A stretch of DNA of 64,000 nucleotides from NCBI GenBank assembly GCA_028284495.1, contig JANQRP010000033.1:1-64000 (forward strand), in the 5' to 3' direction. This DNA comes from Longimicrobiales bacterium. Lineage in GTDB: Bacteria; Gemmatimonadota; Gemmatimonadetes; Longimicrobiales; Gaopeijiaceae. The notes below the pieces were generated by a model. The model saw nothing but the letters and a program-made list of their open reading frames with translations, did no database searches and had not been told where the DNA came from. Numbering within the stretch: the stretch's first letter is position 1; the number at the start of each line of letters is the position of its first letter. Shown here piece after piece: positions 35,070 to 45,387 of this stretch. The position numbers were made by a program, and so were the translations under genes.

Positions 35070-36082
35070 GGGTCGCCCGCGTCGGTCGCGATCCGCCCGA
35101 GGAGGTGGTCCGTGAGGCCCCGCGCGCCCCGGTGCGCGAAGTTCCGTGCGGCGTATCGGTTGGCCGTGCGCATGGCGTCCTCGAGGTCGTCTCCGGCGAG
35201 CAGTCGAGAGAAGAGAGTAGCCCCCCACACATCTCCGCAACCGGTCGGATCGCCGTCGGTGCCGGGGGCCTCGATGGGGACCCTGCCGCTGTGCACGGTT
35301 CCACCCCGCCCCACCCCGTGACGGGCGGTCGGCCACGCGCGCGGATCGGCGTCGAAGTCGGGCGACGCGACCCAGGCGGCGCCGCGTTCCTCGAGCGTGA
35401 CGAGAACGAGCTTGAGCTCCGGGCCCACGATCTCCGCGGCCAGCTGCCAGGGGTCGCCCCACGCCCGCCCCAGCAGTTCGAACTCCTGCTCGTTCATCTG
35501 CACCGCGTCGAACGCGCGCAGCCAGGCCCCCCACGCCGGCAGTTCCCGCGGCACCCGGATGCCGGCGCGTCCGATCCCGAGGAAGAGGGAATGCAGGTCC
35601 GCGTAGGTCGGGCCGTCGAAGCCCGCCCGAAGCGCCCGGGCCGCGTCGACGTCCATCTCGAACCCCGAGATGAAGTTCACGTACAGCGCGTCGCACGTCC
35701 GCGCGGAGGGGGCGAGCTCCGGCCACGCCCAGGGCGAGACACCACCGGTCAGGTGCTCCGTTCGGCGGCCCTCCGTGGTGTACCGAAGCGCCACACGGTT
35801 GTTGGGCTCGGGAACCACGCGGAGACCGGTGTCGAGATCGATGCGTCCGATCCGCGAGAGGAAGCGGCGCGCCTCCTCCGCCAGATCGGCCCCGACCCGT
35901 ACGAGCGGCACGATCTCCCATTCGGCCGGAAGCGCCGCGTCGAGCGCCCCGAGCGCGTAGGCGATGCCGCCCCACTCGCGAACCGGAGTCTCGCGCGTGT
36001 CGCGCCGGTGGATGGTGTCCCAGACGAGGGTGCCCACGACCCCGAGGCGAGGCCGCGAGTATTCGCTTCCCGGAGGCGTCAT
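35066..36082 (-). CDS. PfkB-family carbohydrate kinase
   Basis: A 338-residue ribokinase-type sugar or nucleoside kinase. The N-terminal RLGVVGTLVWDTI, a Gly-rich WGGIAYALGAL, and the catalytic C-terminal motif DGDPTGCGDVWGA (usual form DTxGAGD, here Cys instead of Ala) are visible. The substrate is not predictable. It overlaps the ROK kinase gene by 4 nt upstream and the STAS-GHKL gene by 4 nt downstream, so it sits in a four-to-five gene co-translated string. Confidence 0.82.
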   Translation of the reverse strand: MTPPGSEYSRPRLGVVGTLVWDTIHRRDTRETPVREWGGIAYALGALDAALPAEWEIVPLVRVGADLAEEARRFLSRIGRIDLDTGLRVVPEPNNRVALRYTTEGRRTEHLTGGVSPWAWPELAPSARTCDALYVNFISGFEMDVDAARALRAGFDGPTYADLHSLFLGIGRAGIRVPRELPAWGAWLRAFDAVQMNEQEFELLGRAWGDPWQLAAEIVGPELKLVLVTLEERGAAWVASPDFDADPRAWPTARHGVGRGGTVHSGRVPIEAPGTDGDPTGCGDVWGATLFSRLLAGDDLEDAMRTANRYAARNFAHRGARGLTDHLLGRIATDAGDP

Positions 36083-37087
36083 CCGGCAGCGTGGGATCGA
36101 AGGAACCGACCGGCCGCCCCGACGACGCCCGCGGTCTCGATCAGTTCGCCCGGCACGATCCGGCATGCGTCGGCGGCCACACGGAACGCCCGGGTGCGCA
36201 CCTCGGTGCGGAGCGGACCCAGCAGGTGCTCCCCCGCCCGCGTGACGCCACCCATCAGGACGACGGCCTCGGGGTTGAGGAGGTTGATGAGGTTCGCCAC
36301 ACCGACGCCGAGGATCCGGGCCGTGTCGTTGACGACACGGTCGGCGAACGCGTCCCCCGCCACCGCGGCCTCGAAGACCGTCACCGCGCTGATCCGGTCG
36401 AGGTCTCCCTCGACGAGGTCGACGAGAAGCGATTCCGTCCCGGCCACCAGCCCCTGGCGAGCGCGGGCGGCGATGCTCGGACCGCTCGCATAGGCCTCCA
36501 GGCAGCCGTAGTTGCCACACGCACAGAGGCGGCCGTCGAAGGCGACCGTGGTGTGACCGATCTCGCCGGCGGCGTCGCTACAGCCGTGCTGCAGCTCTCC
36601 GCCGCTGATCCAGCCGCCGCCGATCCCGGTTCCCACGATGAGCCCGAACATCGACTCCGTGCCCCTCCCGGCCCCCTGCCACCACTCGCCCCAGGCCGCG
36701 CAGTTGGCGTCGTTGTCGAGGGCGACCGGGCGGTCGAACCGGGCCTCGAGCAGCGCTCCGAGCGGCACGTCCCGCCACTTCAGGTTCGGACTGTGCGAGA
36801 CCACCCCGGTGGCGCGATCGAGCGGACCGGGGCAGCCCACGCCCATCCCGATCACGCGGTCCCGGTCCACGCCGGCCGCCGCCACCGCCTCCTCGGCCAT
36901 GCGGACGACGTCGTCGACCACCGCGTCGACGCCCCGTTCGGCATCGGTCGCCCGATTCCGGAGCGCGACCGCGTCTCCCCCCGCCGCGGGCACCAGGCCC
37001 ACCACGAGATTCGTGCCTCCGATGTCGATCCCGACGACCCAGCGACCCGTCAGGTCGCCCGGGGTGTCCCGCGGGGCCACCGCACGG

Positions 37088-37098
<11 letters not shown>
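36079..37098 (-). CDS. ROK-family glucokinase-like sugar kinase
   Basis: A 339-residue ROK protein without a DNA-binding domain, so an enzyme rather than a repressor. It shows the phosphate loop [14 protein letters not shown] (about 22-35), [12 protein letters not shown] with the catalytic Asp, [12 protein letters not shown], and EIGHTTV followed by the zinc-binding [10 protein letters not shown]. Glucose phosphorylation is the likely reaction, as in polyphosphate/ATP glucokinases of this family. The start overlaps the end of lepA by 11 nt. Confidence 0.88.
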
Positions 37099-38887
<1,789 letters not shown>

Positions 38888-39284
38888 GGGCGTTGCAGGC
38901 GGTGAAGGCGCGGTGATCGGAGGACGCTGAAAATAGCGGAATCGCCGGTGCGGCCTCAATCGGCGGGCGTTGGCGCGGTGTGGCAGAATCCACGTCGTCA
39001 CGTCATTTCGCCACGGATGCCCCGCGAACCACGCGCGGCCCCCATGTAACGGCCCCGCCCGGTGCACCCGCCGAAATGTCGACAACGTCGAGGCTGCGAG
39101 CCGAACTGCGACCCTGAATGTAACATAAAAGTAACAACATCGCTGCACACGGACCTCGGCGTGAAACCTGCGATCGTTTCGCCCGCCCCTCCACCCGGGC
39201 CGGGCCGCACCAGTGTGGCGCCGCACCAGGTGGTGGTCCACGTCGCGACGCGTGCCGCGACACAACCTCTCGAGGAGAGACCCG
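38888..39284. other. 397-bp divergent intergenic region between lepA and the GGDEF-EAL gene
   Basis: No gene is apparent. It must contain the promoters for lepA (minus) and the c-di-GMP gene (plus). Its AT-rich spot holds a direct repeat (39119-39136). A further ATGTAAC copy lies at 39044-39050. No hairpin or riboswitch-like fold is obvious. Confidence 0.5.
39119..39136 (+). promoter_or_regulatory. Pho-box-like direct repeat
   Basis: Two 7-nt half sites, TGTAACA (39119-39125) and AGTAACA (39130-39136), are separated by AT-rich TAAA, so they recur every 11 bp. This is the spacing and layout of binding sites for PhoB/OmpR-type response regulators. It stands out sharply in a very GC-rich region. 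Which flanking gene it controls, and by which regulator, is inference. Confidence 0.4.
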
Positions 39285-41417
39285 ATGCCCCTGACCCGTC
39301 GGCTGCTGCCGCAGAGCCCGCTCGCACGCACTGCGCGGTACCTGATCGACAACTTCCCGCCGGTTCTCTTCCTCGCCCTGCTGGTGTCACTCCCCTTCGT
39401 GGCCTCGTTCGAGATCGCGACGAGCGTGCTCGAGGTTTCCGAGGAGTTCGTCGGGGTCATCGCTGCCGTGGTCGCCTTCTACACGATCCGGCGGCTCGGC
39501 GTGCGGACGTTGACCATCGGGTGGACGTTCGCGGTCATCGCGCTCCTCGCCGACACGCTCGACGAGTTCGTGGCGCCCAGCGGCACCGGCCTCTACGATC
39601 TGATCGAGGGCGCCGGGAAGGCGATCGGGTACCCGCTGCTGGCCGTGGGCTTCCTGATCTCGTACCGCACGATCGAGGCGCAACTACTCCGGGCCCGGGA
39701 GACGCGGGACGCCCTCCGTGCCAGCGAGGAGCAGTTCCGTGCGCTCTTCGAGAACGCTCCGATCGGGTACCACGAGGCGGACCTGGACGGCACGATCCTC
39801 CGCGCCAACGACGCGGTCACCCGTATGCTCGGCCGCGAGCGCAACGCGCTGGTCGGAACCGGTGTGGCCGACCTCGTCGAGGACGAGCCGGCGGGCGGCT
39901 TCGACGTTCACGATGACAGCTGGGGACCCGACGGGCGGCGGGAACGCCAGATCACGACCCGGCACGCGGACGGGGGCACGCGCTTCGTGGAGTCTCGTGA
40001 ACTCCTGATCCGCGACGCCGTCGGGGCCGTGTCGGGCGTGCGATCGGCCTGGCTCGACGTGACGGACCGGTTTCTCATGGAGCAGGAGATTCATCGGCGG
40101 GCGCACTTCGACGAGCTCACGGGCCTCCCCAACCGAGCCCTCGCGGTGGACCGCCTCACGCTCGCCCTCACCCGTGCCCGACGCATGGGTACGGAAGTGG
40201 GGCTGCTCTTCCTCGACCTGGACCGGTTCAAGAACGTCAACGACACGCTCGGGCACGCCGCGGGCGACGCCCTGCTGCGGGAGGTCGCCGAGCGGGTCGC
40301 GGGTGTCGTGCGACCGGACGACACCGTCGCCCGCCTCGGCGGCGACGAGTTCATCGTCGTGCTCCCGGATTTCGGACGCGACGGGCATCTCGAGTACGTG
40401 GCGCGCCGGATCCTCGAGGTTCTCTCACGACCGATGGAGCTCGGGGCCCAGACGGTCACCGTCTCCGCGAGCATCGGGATCACTTCGTATCCGACGGACG
40501 GAGCCGACGCCGACACGCTCTTCCAGAACGCCGACTCCGCGATGTACCGCGCCAAGGAGCGCGGCAAGAACACGTATCGGTTCTTCACCCAGGAACTGAA
40601 CCGGGACGCGGAGCGCCGGTTCCGGCTCGAGATGGATCTCCGCGCCGCCATCGACCGTCGCGAGCTCGAGATCCACTACCAGCCCGTCTTCGACCTCCGC
40701 AGACGGAGCGTCGTCGGGGCGGAGGCGCTTCTGCGATGGACGCACCCCGAGCTCGGACCGCTCTCGCCGGGCGAGTTCATCCCCGTCGCGGAGGACACCG
40801 GACTCATCGTCCCGATCACCGAGTGGGTGATCATGGCGGCGTGTCGGCAGGCGAAGGACTGGCAGAGCGAAGTCGGCGCCGACTTCCGGATCGCCGTGAA
40901 CCTGTCACCCCGTGACCTCGCCGCGGGCCACGTGGTCGATACGGTGCGAACCGCGCTCCACCGCTCCGGGCTGCCCGCCTCGTCGCTCGAGCTCGAGGTC
41001 ACCGAGCGGTTGCTGCTCTCGAGTGACGACCTGGTCCGCGACCAGCTCGCTTCGCTGCGCGAACTCGGCGTCCGACTCGCCATGGACGACTTCGGAACCG
41101 GTCACTCCGCGCTCTCCTATCTCCGGCGCTACTCGTTCGACACGCTGAAGATCGATCGCGAGTTCGTGCAGGGCGCACCGGACCGCCGCGAGGACGCCAG
41201 CCTGACGGCGGCCATCGCGGCGATGGCCGCGAGCCTCGGGATGGAGGTGGTGGGCGAAGGCGTCGAGACGCAGGCGCAGGCAGACCACCTCGAGAAGCTG
41301 GGGCTCGAGCGAGTCCAGGGATACCTCTACGGCAAGCCGGTCGCACCCGGCGAGTTCGTGTCGGCCGCGGCGCGTGCGCGTCTCGCGGTCGTGCCGGGAG
41401 GGTCGAGGTCCGCCTGA
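39285..41417 (+). CDS. Membrane PAS-GGDEF-EAL c-di-GMP enzyme
   Basis: A 710-residue protein, start ATG 39285 with a GAGGAGAG ribosome-binding site. Residues about 25-135 hold membrane helices. A PAS domain follows (about 145-260). The GGDEF domain has an intact active site GGDEF at 352-356 and the RxxD inhibitory site (RPDD) exactly five residues before it. The EAL domain (from about residue 450) has [38 protein letters not shown] and GEGVET, all catalytic positions present. So both synthesis and hydrolysis of cyclic di-GMP are possible. It may be linked to the type IV pilins encoded further on, but that is speculation. Confidence 0.93.
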   Translation: MPLTRRLLPQSPLARTARYLIDNFPPVLFLALLVSLPFVASFEIATSVLEVSEEFVGVIAAVVAFYTIRRLGVRTLTIGWTFAVIALLADTLDEFVAPSGTGLYDLIEGAGKAIGYPLLAVGFLISYRTIEAQLLRARETRDALRASEEQFRALFENAPIGYHEADLDGTILRANDAVTRMLGRERNALVGTGVADLVEDEPAGGFDVHDDSWGPDGRRERQITTRHADGGTRFVESRELLIRDAVGAVSGVRSAWLDVTDRFLMEQEIHRRAHFDELTGLPNRALAVDRLTLALTRARRMGTEVGLLFLDLDRFKNVNDTLGHAAGDALLREVAERVAGVVRPDDTVARLGGDEFIVVLPDFGRDGHLEYVARRILEVLSRPMELGAQTVTVSASIGITSYPTDGADADTLFQNADSAMYRAKERGKNTYRFFTQELNRDAERRFRLEMDLRAAIDRRELEIHYQPVFDLRRRSVVGAEALLRWTHPELGPLSPGEFIPVAEDTGLIVPITEWVIMAACRQAKDWQSEVGADFRIAVNLSPRDLAAGHVVDTVRTALHRSGLPASSLELEVTERLLLSSDDLVRDQLASLRELGVRLAMDDFGTGHSALSYLRRYSFDTLKIDREFVQGAPDRREDASLTAAIAAMAASLGMEVVGEGVETQAQADHLEKLGLERVQGYLYGKPVAPGEFVSAAARARLAVVPGGSRSA

Positions 41418-41520
41418 GCCGATCGGGGAGCGGCGACCTCCACGAAGCCGTTGCGCCGGGTGGCGTCCGCGACGCACACTCCGGTGGTCATCGGTGACCC
41501 CTGAGCTGGAGCGCTGTCGC

Positions 41521-41865
41521 ATGAACGACCGCGGCCCATCCCGCTACACGCACGACATCCCGGTCCCGCCGCACGACCTCAGTCCGCTGGCCATGCGCCA
41601 GATCGACGGGATCGTCGACTGGTGGTACGACACGGACACCCTGTTCGGGCGCGCGAACGCCCTTCTTTCGGTTCTCGGCGCGCTTGGAGGCCTCGCCTGG
41701 GCCGTCGTGTCGGCCGTTGCCGACGGTGTCACGTTCGGGTCGGTGGTGCTGATGCCGATCTTCGCCCTGTTCGCGGGATGGCTGGCGGGCTCGCTCGCCC
41801 TGACCGGCGCGATGGTCTGGCTCGTCTGGAAGGGAGGGGTGTGGGCGTGGGGGCTGCTCGGATGA
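41521..41865 (+). CDS. Small two-helix membrane protein upstream of the VirD4-like ATPase
   Basis: A 114-residue protein. A soluble N-terminus (about 1-40, with QIDGIVDWWYDTDTL) is followed by two long hydrophobic helices (about 42-64 and 68-98). It ends 31 nt before the VirD4-like gene, so the two are very probably co-transcribed. The downstream ATPase lacks the two N-terminal membrane helices that VirD4/TraG proteins normally have. A plausible reading is that this protein is the split-off membrane anchor. No family recognised. Confidence 0.65.
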   Translation: MNDRGPSRYTHDIPVPPHDLSPLAMRQIDGIVDWWYDTDTLFGRANALLSVLGALGGLAWAVVSAVADGVTFGSVVLMPIFALFAGWLAGSLALTGAMVWLVWKGGVWAWGLLG

Positions 41866-41896
41866 CGTCGGCCCTCGCCGGGCGCGGCCCGGCCGG

Positions 41897-44803
41897 ATGA
41901 GCGACTCGAAGGGTCCGCCGGCCGATCTCCCGGAAGGGGGGATCCTGCTCGGATACTCGCTCGAGCACGAGCGTCGGCAGGCCCCCATCGGGTTCCTCTA
42001 CGGTACGGACGGTCCACCCGCTCCGGAGCCGCCCGAGGGTGCACCCACGCTCGACCCGATCCTGCACACCGCGAGCGGGCACCTCATGACGATCGCCCCG
42101 ACCGGGAGCGGCAAGGGGGTCGGCTGCATCGTGCCCACGCTGCTTCGCTATCCCGGACCGGTCATCGTCATCGATCCGAAGGGCGAGAACTACGCGGTGA
42201 CGGCCGAGCGTCGCCGAGCGCTCGGGCAGCGCGTCGTCGTCCTGGACCCGATGGGCATCACCGACGCGGACGATCCCGGCGCCCTCAATCCACTCGATCT
42301 GGTCGATCCGGAATCCGACCACTCGGTCGATGACGCGGCGGCTCTCGCCTCGCTCCTCTCGGGGGGCGCCGAGCGGGAGGACCCACGGAACCTCTTCTGG
42401 TACCAGCGCGGAGCTCAGCTGCTGACCGGCGTGATCCAGTACGTCGCGGTGGAGGCACCGCCGAGTCGGCGGAACCTCGCCGAGGTGCGCCGCCTCCTCA
42501 ACCTCCCCGCCGAGGACTTCACCGCCGTCGCCTCGACCCAGATGGCGAGCAGCTCGGATCCCGACGTGCGCCAGGTCGCCGGCACTCTCGCCAACCCGGC
42601 GTCGGAGATGATCGGGAGCATCCTCGCCATGTCCCAGAACAGCCTGGGATTCCTGCGCGGGCAACTCGTGGCGGATGCCACGTCACGCTCGTCGTTCGAT
42701 CTCGGGGACGTCACCGCCGGCGAGCCGCTCTCCGTGTACCTCGTCATCCCACCCGACAAGCTCGAGTCGCACCGAAATCTGCTGCGGCTCTGGATCGGCG
42801 TGCTGATGTCGGCGCTGATGCGACGCCGTGCGCCGGTTCCGCGGAGCACGCTGCTGATCCTCGACGAGGCGGCGCAGCTGGGTCCGCTCGAGCAGCTCCG
42901 TCAGGCGATCACGCTGATGCGAGGGTACGGCGTCCAGACGTGGAGTTTCTGGCAGGACGTCTCCCAGCTCGAGAATCTCTATCCGCTCGACTGGGAGACG
43001 ATGTACAACAACTGCCACGTCCATCAGGCGTTCGGGTTCGCGACCCTGAAGGCGGCCGAGGACACGTGCGGCCTTCTCGGGTTCCACGACGCTCTGGAGG
43101 TCCTCAAGCTCGACTCCGACGAGATGATTCTCTCGATCTCGGGGGACGAGGCGGTCATCGCCCAGAAGCCGAACTACCTGACGGATCCGGCGTTCGACGG
43201 GCTCTACTCGCCGAACCCCTTCTACGCGCGGAGTTCGGACTCGCCGCCGACGCGACAACGGAAGCCGCGCCTGTACGTCCGGCCGGCGCACCCGACCCCG
43301 TCGGAGCGCGGGGTGGTCGACGAGGTGTCGCGCGTCACGCCACCGGACGAGGAGGACGACGCCCGCCTGCTCGACCTGGACGAGGTCCTGCGCTCGGCCG
43401 GGCTGGATCCCGACGTGGTCTCCGAGCTGGACGAGGATCCTCCGGCCCCTCCGCGCACGTGCCTGCTCGATCCACTGCCGGACGTCATCATCGACTACCC
43501 ACGGGGCGTTCCGACCTTCGTGGATCTCGTCGTCGATCAGATCGGTGGCGCCTGGAACGTGGTGACCACCGAACTCCGCGGCGTCGCGCCGGCGTGCTAC
43601 CCTGGCGGGCACATCGTCGAGATGTACGACTCACGGCGCTTCCCGTCCCGGGCCCTCGTCTTCAACAGGAACAACGAGGTACGGACGTTCACCGGGTCGG
43701 CGGAGCAGTTCGACTGGTTGAATCGCGACGTCCCTGTCGCGCTCGACGACGAAACCGTGGCGTCATACGCACGGCTCCGACTGCATTTCCAGGCGGGCGA
43801 CGCACGGCTCAGGATCATCGACGACCCGGACACGCTGCGAACCTGGGCCGGCGATGCCGACACGACGGCGCTGGCGGATCTGCTCGAGCCGGTGGACGCG
43901 GTGGCCCACGAGGGCGGTGGGTGGACCGTGTCGGCTACGGCGGTCCACGACGCGCGACTCGTGCGGGTCGCCGTGCCCGTGGACGACGAAGGCGTCCTGG
44001 GCTCCGCGACCCTCGAGGTTCTCGCGGAGCTCGACAACGGGCTCCGGTATCCGGCGGTCGACTTCGACGGTGATCCGACGCCGGAACCGCTTCCGGCCCG
44101 GCTCGAGCGCCTTCACGGAAGCTGGGAGGTGCTGGACGAAGTCGATGACGAGACGCTCCAGCGTGACTTCCCCCTCGAGCTCGCTCGGGGTCGGGATGCG
44201 ATCACGTTGCGCCGGCCCATCGCCTGCTACCCGGGGTGGGACCTCGTCCGAATGCCACACACGAAGCTGGGGCACTTCGCCTTCTGCCTGTATCGGCCTT
44301 GCGACGTGCTGCTCGGTACGCGCGGGATGGTGCGGAGTCTCTGGAACCGGTTCAACCCCCGCGCGCTCGAGCTGAGCACGGAGCGGCAGGCGGAGTCCTA
44401 TCTCCGGTTCTTCACCTGGTTCGTCGGTACGCCGCAGCACAGCTGGGTTCTCATGGACGATCCGTACCACCTTCCGCTGGCGGACGGAGCCTCGATCGAC
44501 CGCCCCGGGCTCGACGCCGAGTGGGTCGCGCCGCATCCGGTCCCGCTGCGCGACGACGACCCCGACGACACCCGGTGGCGTTTCCGGACGACGCTCCTCA
44601 GCGGAGCGCGGGTCATCAACGCCGAGTTCCGAATCGACGACTCGGGTGGCGTCGAGATGACCGACTCCGAGGAGCTCACCGACGATCTACCCCTGGACCA
44701 CGACGTTCTGCGCGCGCTGCTCTGGCTGCCACCGCTCGGACCCTGGGAGCCCGCGGGTGGTCCGGAGGCGCCTGGCCGCGGGTCGGCCACGGAGCCGGCG
44801 TGA
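41897..44803 (+). CDS. Orphan VirD4/TraG-like ATPase with two C-terminal repeat modules
   Basis: A 968-residue protein. Residues 50-445 form a type IV coupling-protein ATPase: Walker A APTGSGKG (67-74), VIDPKGENYAVTA (91-103), Walker B LLILDEAAQLG (319-329), and SFWQDVSQLENLY (350-362), a signature of TraG/VirD4. There are no N-terminal membrane helices. After an acidic linker (about 445-530) come two copies of an unfamiliar ~150-residue module (about 552-700 and 765-921), each starting near ACYPG. The last codons overlap the next gene (GTGA), whose N-terminus carries a third copy. No relaxase, VirB or pilus assembly gene is nearby, so ordinary conjugation is unlikely. Function unknown; ATP-driven substrate recruitment or transport is a reasonable guess. 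Confidence 0.85.
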   Translation: MSDSKGPPADLPEGGILLGYSLEHERRQAPIGFLYGTDGPPAPEPPEGAPTLDPILHTASGHLMTIAPTGSGKGVGCIVPTLLRYPGPVIVIDPKGENYAVTAERRRALGQRVVVLDPMGITDADDPGALNPLDLVDPESDHSVDDAAALASLLSGGAEREDPRNLFWYQRGAQLLTGVIQYVAVEAPPSRRNLAEVRRLLNLPAEDFTAVASTQMASSSDPDVRQVAGTLANPASEMIGSILAMSQNSLGFLRGQLVADATSRSSFDLGDVTAGEPLSVYLVIPPDKLESHRNLLRLWIGVLMSALMRRRAPVPRSTLLILDEAAQLGPLEQLRQAITLMRGYGVQTWSFWQDVSQLENLYPLDWETMYNNCHVHQAFGFATLKAAEDTCGLLGFHDALEVLKLDSDEMILSISGDEAVIAQKPNYLTDPAFDGLYSPNPFYARSSDSPPTRQRKPRLYVRPAHPTPSERGVVDEVSRVTPPDEEDDARLLDLDEVLRSAGLDPDVVSELDEDPPAPPRTCLLDPLPDVIIDYPRGVPTFVDLVVDQIGGAWNVVTTELRGVAPACYPGGHIVEMYDSRRFPSRALVFNRNNEVRTFTGSAEQFDWLNRDVPVALDDETVASYARLRLHFQAGDARLRIIDDPDTLRTWAGDADTTALADLLEPVDAVAHEGGGWTVSATAVHDARLVRVAVPVDDEGVLGSATLEVLAELDNGLRYPAVDFDGDPTPEPLPARLERLHGSWEVLDEVDDETLQRDFPLELARGRDAITLRRPIACYPGWDLVRMPHTKLGHFAFCLYRPCDVLLGTRGMVRSLWNRFNPRALELSTERQAESYLRFFTWFVGTPQHSWVLMDDPYHLPLADGASIDRPGLDAEWVAPHPVPLRDDDPDDTRWRFRTTLLSGARVINAEFRIDDSGGVEMTDSEELTDDLPLDHDVLRALLWLPPLGPWEPAGGPEAPGRGSATEPA

Positions 44804-45387
44804 CGGGCTCGGTCCACCCCGAAGGGCGCTGGTGGGCCCGCTGGCAGCGTCTCGCGCCCGAGGATCGCGACCGGGTGCTCGAGGACCTCGCCAACCAGAT
44901 GAGGGGCGAGCTCCCGGACGACACGCGGATCGACCGCCAGATCCTGAGCTGCTACCCGCGGCACGCACTGCTCCGCTTCACCGTCTCCTCCCCGCGCGGG
45001 CCCCGGTACGGCTTCGCTTTCTACGCGCCCGGTCAACTCTACCCGCTCCACCTGACCTTCGCGTCCGTCGCCGCATTCAACGAGATCGGGCTCGAGATCC
45101 GCGACGCGGAGCAGGCCGCGACCTATCTGCGGTTCGCGACCTGGGCGACCACCGACGACAGCGCCCGCAGTCACATTCTCGATCCGGACGTCCGGCTGAA
45201 CTTCGCGGAGCCGATCTCGCCCGAGCTCGAGGCGGCGGTCCGCGATGCGCTGCGGCCCTGCGAACTGGTCGATGCCGAGCCGGACGACCCGGAAGGCGCC
45301 TTCCGATTCCGGACCTCGACCCTCATCGACGACGCGATCGAACTCGTGGAATGGCTCATCGAGCCCGATGGTGACGCTACGCGGTTC
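43550..45387 (+). repeat. Three copies of a shared ~150-residue protein module across two genes
   Basis: Copy A is 43550-43996, copy B 44189-44659 (both in the VirD4-like gene) and copy C 44920-45387 (next gene). Aligned landmarks: ACYPG / ACYPG / SCYPR; then aromatic-rich ALVFNRN / FAFCLYRP / FAFYAPGQ; then VASYARLRLHF / AESYLRFFTWF / AATYLRFATWA; then IDDPD / MDDPY / LDPDV; then WTVSATAV / WRFRTTLL / FRFRTSTL. DNA identity is low, so this is old duplication. Confidence 0.75.
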
